NCBI RefSeq assembly: GCF_001612945.1
Contig: NZ_BDBK01000011.1
Coordinates: forward strand, 1-64,000
DNA: 64,000 bases
Reading direction: 5' to 3'
Source: Nocardia inohanensis NBRC 100128
Lineage (GTDB): Bacteria; Actinomycetota; Actinomycetes; Mycobacteriales; Mycobacteriaceae
Of the stretch, positions 59,650-64,000 are shown piece after piece. How positions within the stretch are numbered: the first letter of the stretch is position 1; each line of letters starts with the position of its first letter. The translations under genes and the position numbers were made by a program. The notes below the pieces were generated by a model that was not told the DNA's origin, made no database searches, and saw only the letters and a program-made list of their open reading frames with translations.

Positions 59650-61282
59650 CGGATAGCGCCCGTCCCACCATCTCCTCCGCGGCCGCCTGCACCTGGGTCA
59701 GATGCTCGGGACCTTGGAACGATTCCGCGTAGATCTTGTACTTGTCCTCGGTGCCCGAGGGCCGCGCGGCGAACCACGCGTTCTCGGTCACCACCTTCAC
59801 GCCCCCGAGCGCCGCGCCGTTGCCGCGGGCTCGGGTCTGAATACCGGTGATGGGCTCCCCGGCGATCTCGGTCGCGGTAATCATGTCGGGGGTCAACGCC
59901 GCCAGCTTGGCTTTCTGTTCCGCGGTGGCATTGGCGTCCACCCGGGCGTAGGCCGGTGAGCCGTACCGCTTCTCGAGTTCGCTGTAGCGGGTGGAGGGAC
60001 TCTGCCCGGTCACCGCGGTGATCTCGGCGGCCAGCAGGGCCAGCAGAATGCCGTCCTTGTCGGTGGTCCACACGGTGCCGTCCATGCGCAGGAACGAGGC
60101 GCCGGCCGATTCCTCGCCGCCGAAAGCCAGACTGCCGCTGAACAATCCGGGCACGAACCATTTGAACCCGACCGGGACCTCGTACACGTCGCGGCCCAGC
60201 ACGCCGACCACGCGATCGATCATGGACGAGGTCACCACCGTCTTGCCGATCTTGGTCAGCGCGTCCCAGCCCATCCGATTGGCGATCAGGTACTCGATCG
60301 CCACCGCCAGGAAATGGTTCGGATTCATCAGCCCCGCATCGGGAGTCACGATGCCGTGCCGGTCGGCGTCCGCGTCGTTGCCGGTGGAGATGTCGTAATC
60401 GTCGCGAATGGCGACCAGCGAAGCCATGGCGTACCGCGAGGAGGGATCCATCCGGATCCGGCCGTCACTGTCGAGGGTCATGAACCGCCAGGTCGGATCG
60501 ACGAACGGATTGACCACCTCGAGCTCGAGGTCGTACCGCTGCCCGATCTCCTCCCAGTAATCCACCGACGCCCCGCCCATCGGGTCCGCGCCCAGCCGAA
60601 TCCCCGCGCCCCGAATGGCGTCCAGATTCAGCACATTGGGTAGATCCCCGATATAGCGATCCAGATAGTCGTAGCGCTCCACGCTGGTGGCCAGCGCATG
60701 CGCGAGCGAAGTGCGCTTCACCTCCGCCAGGCCGTTGCGCAGCAGCTCGTTGGCGCGCGCGGCGATGGCGTCGGTGGCGACCGTATCGGCCGGACCACCG
60801 TGCGGCGGATTGTATTTGAACCCGCCGTCCCGCGGCGGATTGTGCGACGGCGTCACCACGATGCCGTCGGCCTGATGCCGGGTCCCGCCGCGATTGTGCC
60901 GCAGCACGGCATGGCTCAGCGCCGGCGTCGGCGTGTACCGATCCCGCGAATCGATAATGGCCGTCACATCATTGGCGGCCAGCACCTCGATGGCGGTGGT
61001 CCACGCCGGCTCGGAGAGCGCGTGCGTATCCCGCGCCAGATACACCGGCCCGGTGATCCCGCGCGTCGCCCGGTACTCCACGATCGCCTGCGTGATCGCC
61101 AGAATGTGCGACTCGTTGAAGGCGCAGTCCAGCGAGGACCCCCGATGCCCGGAGGTCCCGAATGCCACGAGCTGCTCGGGATCGGACGGATCCGGAATCC
61201 GGCTGTAGTACGCCGTCACCAGATGCGCGATGTCCTCGAGGTCCGTGGGGCGCGCGGGCCGACCGGCACGATCGTGCGCCAA
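59642..61282 (-). CDS. pgm: Phosphoglucomutase
   Basis: The 546-residue enzyme interconverts glucose-1- and glucose-6-phosphate. Seen are the catalytic serine motif TPSHNPPRDGG, metal site DADADRHG, sugar loop GGEESAGASF, and phosphate loop RPSGTEDKYKIY. TTG at 61282 gives the family N-terminus LAHDRAGRPA and is preceded by GGGAGG; ATGs upstream add an unlikely basic head. Provides precursors for glycogen, trehalose and cell-wall sugars. Confidence 0.93.
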   Translation of the reverse strand: MAHDRAGRPARPTDLEDIAHLVTAYYSRIPDPSDPEQLVAFGTSGHRGSSLDCAFNESHILAITQAIVEYRATRGITGPVYLARDTHALSEPAWTTAIEVLAANDVTAIIDSRDRYTPTPALSHAVLRHNRGGTRHQADGIVVTPSHNPPRDGGFKYNPPHGGPADTVATDAIAARANELLRNGLAEVKRTSLAHALATSVERYDYLDRYIGDLPNVLNLDAIRGAGIRLGADPMGGASVDYWEEIGQRYDLELEVVNPFVDPTWRFMTLDSDGRIRMDPSSRYAMASLVAIRDDYDISTGNDADADRHGIVTPDAGLMNPNHFLAVAIEYLIANRMGWDALTKIGKTVVTSSMIDRVVGVLGRDVYEVPVGFKWFVPGLFSGSLAFGGEESAGASFLRMDGTVWTTDKDGILLALLAAEITAVTGQSPSTRYSELEKRYGSPAYARVDANATAEQKAKLAALTPDMITATEIAGEPITGIQTRARGNGAALGGVKVVTENAWFAARPSGTEDKYKIYAESFQGPEHLTQVQAAAEEMVGRALSGE

Positions 61283-61329
61283 ATTCGTGCCTCCCTTCCG
61301 AATCGCCTGTGCCCGGCTCGTCATCAGGA

Positions 61330-61710
61330 TCACGGCCACACCTGCTGCCCGAGGAAGGCACCGCAGAAGGCCGCGGCCAGGCTCGCCGTAACGCCGATCA
61401 CGACGTTCGCCACCGCATAGCTGTAAGCGCCCTCCTCAGCCAATCGAACCGTTTCATAGCCGAACGTACTGAACGTGGTCAGGGCCCCGCAGAACCCGGT
61501 CCCCACGGTCGCGAGCAGCCAATGGTTTGCTCCCGCGCCGATCAACGCACCCAGCAGTGCCGACCCGATCACGTTCACCACCAATGTGCCCAGTGGGAAG
61601 ACACTATCGAATCGACGGGCCACCGCGCGATCCACCAGATACCGGGTGGGTGCTCCGACCATGCCGCCGGCGATCACCAGCGCCACCGTCACCGTCGCAC
61701 CCCGTCCCAT
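61330..61710 (-). CDS. crcB: Fluoride channel CrcB, second subunit
   Basis: The 126-residue, four-helix CrcB/Fluc protein exports fluoride. Conserved marks are GGMVGAPTRYLVD, FPLGTLVVNVIGS (the fluoride-path Asn), and GFCGALTTFSTFGYE. Its start lies inside the DUF190 gene by 22 bp. With the other CrcB copy it should form a heterodimer. Confidence 0.9.
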   Translation of the reverse strand: MGRGATVTVALVIAGGMVGAPTRYLVDRAVARRFDSVFPLGTLVVNVIGSALLGALIGAGANHWLLATVGTGFCGALTTFSTFGYETVRLAEEGAYSYAVANVVIGVTASLAAAFCGAFLGQQVWP

Positions 61711-62033
61711 ACTTCTACGGGTGACAGCGCCACCGTGACCGAATCCAGCAGGTCCGCGTTGGACTCGACGAATTCCCGCAGTCGCGCGGTGTCGTCGATG
61801 ATCATCACCAGCACCGGCAGCCGCTCGGCCAGATCGAGCAGGCGGGTGGTGTGGATCTGCGAGGAGACGCCGTAGCCTTCGACCCCGCGCCACACGCTGG
61901 CCCCGGCCAGCCCGGCATCGCGGGCCCGCCGCACGATCTCGTGATAGCGCGGCTTGCGGCCCATCAGGTCGTCCTCGCCGAGCAGCACCGTCAGCCGGGA
62001 AGCCGGTACCCACCGCCGGACCGTTTCACTCAT
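61689..62033 (-). CDS. DUF190 protein
   Basis: The 114-residue PII-like-fold DUF190 protein has LTVLLGEDDLMGRKPRYHEIVRRARDAGLAGASVWRG and LPVLVMIIDD. Such genes sit between paired crcB genes in many actinobacteria and may regulate the channel; function is not settled. Overlaps both neighbours. Confidence 0.88.
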   Translation of the reverse strand: MSETVRRWVPASRLTVLLGEDDLMGRKPRYHEIVRRARDAGLAGASVWRGVEGYGVSSQIHTTRLLDLAERLPVLVMIIDDTARLREFVESNADLLDSVTVALSPVEVWDGVRR

Positions 62034-62463
62034 CGCCTGCCCCCAATCCTCGTCGCACCGTTCCCGATAGCCACCGCGTCACGCTCACCCCGAGCACCAC
62101 CGCCGCCAGCGACACCACCACGGTCCCCCCGAGGTAGCCGAGCCCGGCGTAAACGGTTCGGCTCGATTCGAGCAGTCTACGAACTTCCACGGCAAAGGTG
62201 GAGAAGGTGGTGAAGCCACCCAGTACACCGACTCCGAGAAACGGGCGCAAGAGCCGGTGCGCGGACCAGATCTCGGTGATGCAGACCATGAGCACGCCGA
62301 TGGCGAAGCAGCCGATCATATTGACCGCCAAGGTCTGCCACGGAATATCGCCGGTCTGCGGCACCCACAGGCTCACGCCGTAGCGGGCCACCGCACCGAT
62401 TCCGCCGCCCAGGGCGATGACCGAGAGGATGGCCGCGTCGGCGCTCGCGCCTTTGGAACCCAC
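62026..62463 (-). CDS. crcB: Fluoride channel CrcB, first subunit
   Basis: The 145-residue CrcB/Fluc channel subunit has GGGIGAVARYGVSLW, WQTLAVNMIGCFAIG and LGGFTTFSTFAVE. GTG 62463 follows an AGGAGG site. It overlaps the DUF190 gene by 8 bp. The region upstream was scanned for a fluoride riboswitch and none was recognised. It diverges from the lipase gene with 124 bp between. Confidence 0.88.
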   Translation of the reverse strand: MGSKGASADAAILSVIALGGGIGAVARYGVSLWVPQTGDIPWQTLAVNMIGCFAIGVLMVCITEIWSAHRLLRPFLGVGVLGGFTTFSTFAVEVRRLLESSRTVYAGLGYLGGTVVVSLAAVVLGVSVTRWLSGTVRRGLGAGDE

Positions 62464-62587
62464 CGCCCTCCTCTCCAATTTGCCAATTCGTAACTGTTCG
62501 GCGTGTTGCTGAGCCGGAACAGACCCCGGGAACTGCGAGGATAGTGCCGCTTGCCCGGAGTTGTCCCATCGGCCTCGAGGAGCGAAG

Positions 62588-63787
62588 TTGGCGGTGCGCC
62601 AAACGATCAGAAGGACGCTGGTCCAGGGGGCGAGCGTCGCCGCGGTGATCATCGCGGCCATGGCCGGAGCGCCGGCCGCCCATGCGGGCGCGATATACCC
62701 GGTCGCGGACCCGGACGGGTTCTACTACGGCCCAGCCGATCTCGGCAATTACGCGCCGGGCGACGTACTGCGGTCCCGGATCGTCCCCGCCCACCCGTGG
62801 CCGGGCTCGACCGTATGGCAGCTGGCCTTCCGGTCCACCAATTCCGAGGGCGGGCCCATCGCCGCCGTGACGACGCTGATCGTGCCCGGCGGCGGTCCGC
62901 GCCCGCTGGTCTCGTATCAGCCGTTCGTGAATTCCCTGGGCCTGCAATGCGCTCCGTCGCACGCCCTGCTCGACGGCGGGCTCAAAGAGGCGAGCGCGCT
63001 CAATCTGCTGCTCGCGCGCGGCTGGGCACTCAATGTGCCCGACCACCTGGGACCGACCAGTGCGTACGGGGCCGCACGGCTGGGCGGGCAGATCACCCTC
63101 GACAGCATTCGCGCCGCCAAACGCTTCGCCCCGGCCGGGCTCGCGGGATCGCCTGTGGGACTGGCCGGTTACTCCGGCGGGGCCATGGCGACCGGGTTCG
63201 CGGCGGCCATCGCCCCGGACTACGCGCCCGAACTGCCGATCGTCGGCGTCGCCCAGGGCGGAGTGCCGGTGAACCCCGGCAAGATCGCGATCGAGGCGGG
63301 CGATACGCCGCAGCCGCTGTTCGGACTCGGATTCGCGGTGGCGGTCGGGATTCAGCGCGAATACCCCGATCAGCTGCCGCTCGATCAGGCGCTGACCCCG
63401 GCCGGGTTCGCGCTGCGGGATCGGATCGCCAATGCCTGTGTGGACGACATCATTTCGGCCGGAGCCAATCACCGCATCGGTGAAATGTTCAATCGCGGTA
63501 TGGAAAACGACCCGGTGATGATCCGGACCATGCACGACAACGCCCTGGAGATCGTGCCCGAGCTCATTCACGCACCCCTGTACGAATGGCACGGCAGCAA
63601 CGATCAGGTGCCGCTCGGTCTCGCCCAGTACACGGCGGGCCGCTACTGCGCGGCGGGCACCCCGGTGCAGTTCGACATCATCCCCGGCGCCGACCACGGG
63701 ACCGCGATGTTCCCGGGCGCTTCGAATGCCATCGGCTACCTCTCCGATCGCTTCGCCGGCATCCCGGCACCGTCGAACTGCCGTTGA
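62588..63787 (+). CDS. Secreted lipase/esterase (Lip family)
   Basis: The 399-residue secreted alpha/beta hydrolase has a Sec signal ending at AAHA, and the nucleophile elbow GYSGG (Ser in GLAGYSGGAMATG). The late Asp and His of a triad probably lie in HGSNDQVPL and PGADHGTAM. It resembles actinobacterial secretory lipases. TTG 62588 was chosen for the GAGGAG site 5 bases upstream; GTG 62594 is an alternative. Confidence 0.87.
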   Translation: MAVRQTIRRTLVQGASVAAVIIAAMAGAPAAHAGAIYPVADPDGFYYGPADLGNYAPGDVLRSRIVPAHPWPGSTVWQLAFRSTNSEGGPIAAVTTLIVPGGGPRPLVSYQPFVNSLGLQCAPSHALLDGGLKEASALNLLLARGWALNVPDHLGPTSAYGAARLGGQITLDSIRAAKRFAPAGLAGSPVGLAGYSGGAMATGFAAAIAPDYAPELPIVGVAQGGVPVNPGKIAIEAGDTPQPLFGLGFAVAVGIQREYPDQLPLDQALTPAGFALRDRIANACVDDIISAGANHRIGEMFNRGMENDPVMIRTMHDNALEIVPELIHAPLYEWHGSNDQVPLGLAQYTAGRYCAAGTPVQFDIIPGADHGTAMFPGASNAIGYLSDRFAGIPAPSNCR

Positions 63788-63810
63788 CCATCGCCGTGTG
63801 ATGTACGAGA

Positions 63811-63842
63811 GGCCCTGCTCACCGCAGTGAGCAGGGCCTTTT
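63811..63842 (+). terminator. Terminator after lipase
   Basis: GGCCCTGCTCAC (63811-63822) pairs perfectly with GTGAGCAGGGCC (63827-63838) and is followed by TTTT. Confidence 0.9.
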
Positions 63843-63858
63843 CGCGTCCCGGAAAAGC

Positions 63859-63892
63859 ACGGTCCCGCTCGCGCGTCCGCGAGCGGGACCGT
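63859..63892 (-). terminator. Terminator for the convergent gene at the window edge
   Basis: A perfect 15-bp stem (63859-63873 with 63878-63892) and CGTC loop, 30 bp after the stop of the gene entering from the right. Confidence 0.75.
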
Positions 63893-63922
63893 CGTTTCTC
63901 ACCTACCGAGCGGGAACGAATC

Positions 63923-64000
63923 TCAGTGGGCGAGAACGGGTTCGCCTTCGGCGGGCACCGGGACCTTGTTCGGGATGATGAACCCGGTCACCACCGCGCC
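63923..64000 (-). CDS. C-terminal tail of a gene cut by the window end
   Basis: A minus-strand frame with stop at 63923-63925 encodes 25 residues, ending VPAEGEPVLAH after a hydrophobic GAVVTGFII stretch. It looks like the last helix and tail of a membrane transporter, possibly MFS; too short to assign. The terminator just beyond supports it being real. Confidence 0.45.
   Translation of the reverse strand, partial: GAVVTGFIIPNKVPVPAEGEPVLAH

Noticed and set aside
62464..62587. Fluoride riboswitch upstream of crcB
   Set aside because: No match to the conserved core could be found by eye.

Overview
The window is a GC-rich actinobacterial chromosome segment, most likely from a Nocardia or a close mycolata relative. 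The evidence is gene content: an LpqH-like lipoprotein, a FadD35-type acyl-CoA ligase, a 13E12/DUF222 protein, an ImmA/IrrE plus MAB_1171c-type module, paired DUF397/XRE genes, SAV2177-type methyltransferases, three P450s and a geosmin-synthase-like terpene cyclase. Many adjacent genes overlap by ATGA or GTGA. No rRNA, CRISPR array or insertion sequence was seen.

Positions 1-9.66 kb look like the end of an integrated mobile island. It opens inside jetC (5' end outside the window), followed by jetD; together they are the ATPase and nuclease of a Wadjet plasmid/phage-defence system. Then come a DUF397/XRE regulator pair, a three-gene run (membrane protein, winged helix, methyltransferase), a sparse stretch, a small charged protein and a large serine recombinase. 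The recombinase frame has no stop codon and runs straight into a tRNA-Ala(GGC) gene, the likely attachment site.

Positions 9.8-21.4 kb are chromosomal accessory metabolism. They hold a PAP2 phosphatase, a P450, a second SAV2177-type methyltransferase, a roadblock plus DUF4388-like pair, a shortened polyprenyl synthase beside a two-domain terpene synthase with a changed C-domain metal motif, a MurG-like glycosyltransferase, a long G-U-tolerant hairpin, a small HPF/RaiA protein, a phytase-like secreted protein and a GAF-LuxR regulator.

Positions 21.4-31.3 kb hold two coupled acyl-CoA ligases, tandem AraC genes flanked by duplicated 63-residue proteins, MarR, a TetR/SDR divergent pair with a doubled operator, a possible acetyltransferase and a stand-alone LigD polymerase domain.

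Positions 31.4-38.9 kb hold a PhoD-like phosphatase and, on the other strand, a tightly coupled five-gene operon: two unknown proteins, a TPR protein, a 69-residue protein and a CHAT-family protease. This is the best candidate in the window for an undescribed system.

Positions 38.9-53.3 kb hold envelope genes, a CYP157-like P450 without the ExxR arginine, the XRE/ImmA-IrrE/membrane-protein triad, another atypical P450, a DMT transporter, a TetR/Dabb pair with two matching operators, a second tRNA-Ala(GGC) and a DUF222 protein with a degraded HNH motif.

Positions 53.4-64 kb are largely housekeeping: an IdeR-box-controlled siderophore ABC transporter operon, a membrane-anchored DsbA-like thioredoxin, an MFS exporter, phosphoglucomutase, a CrcB-DUF190-CrcB fluoride cluster and a secreted lipase, ending in the tail of another gene.
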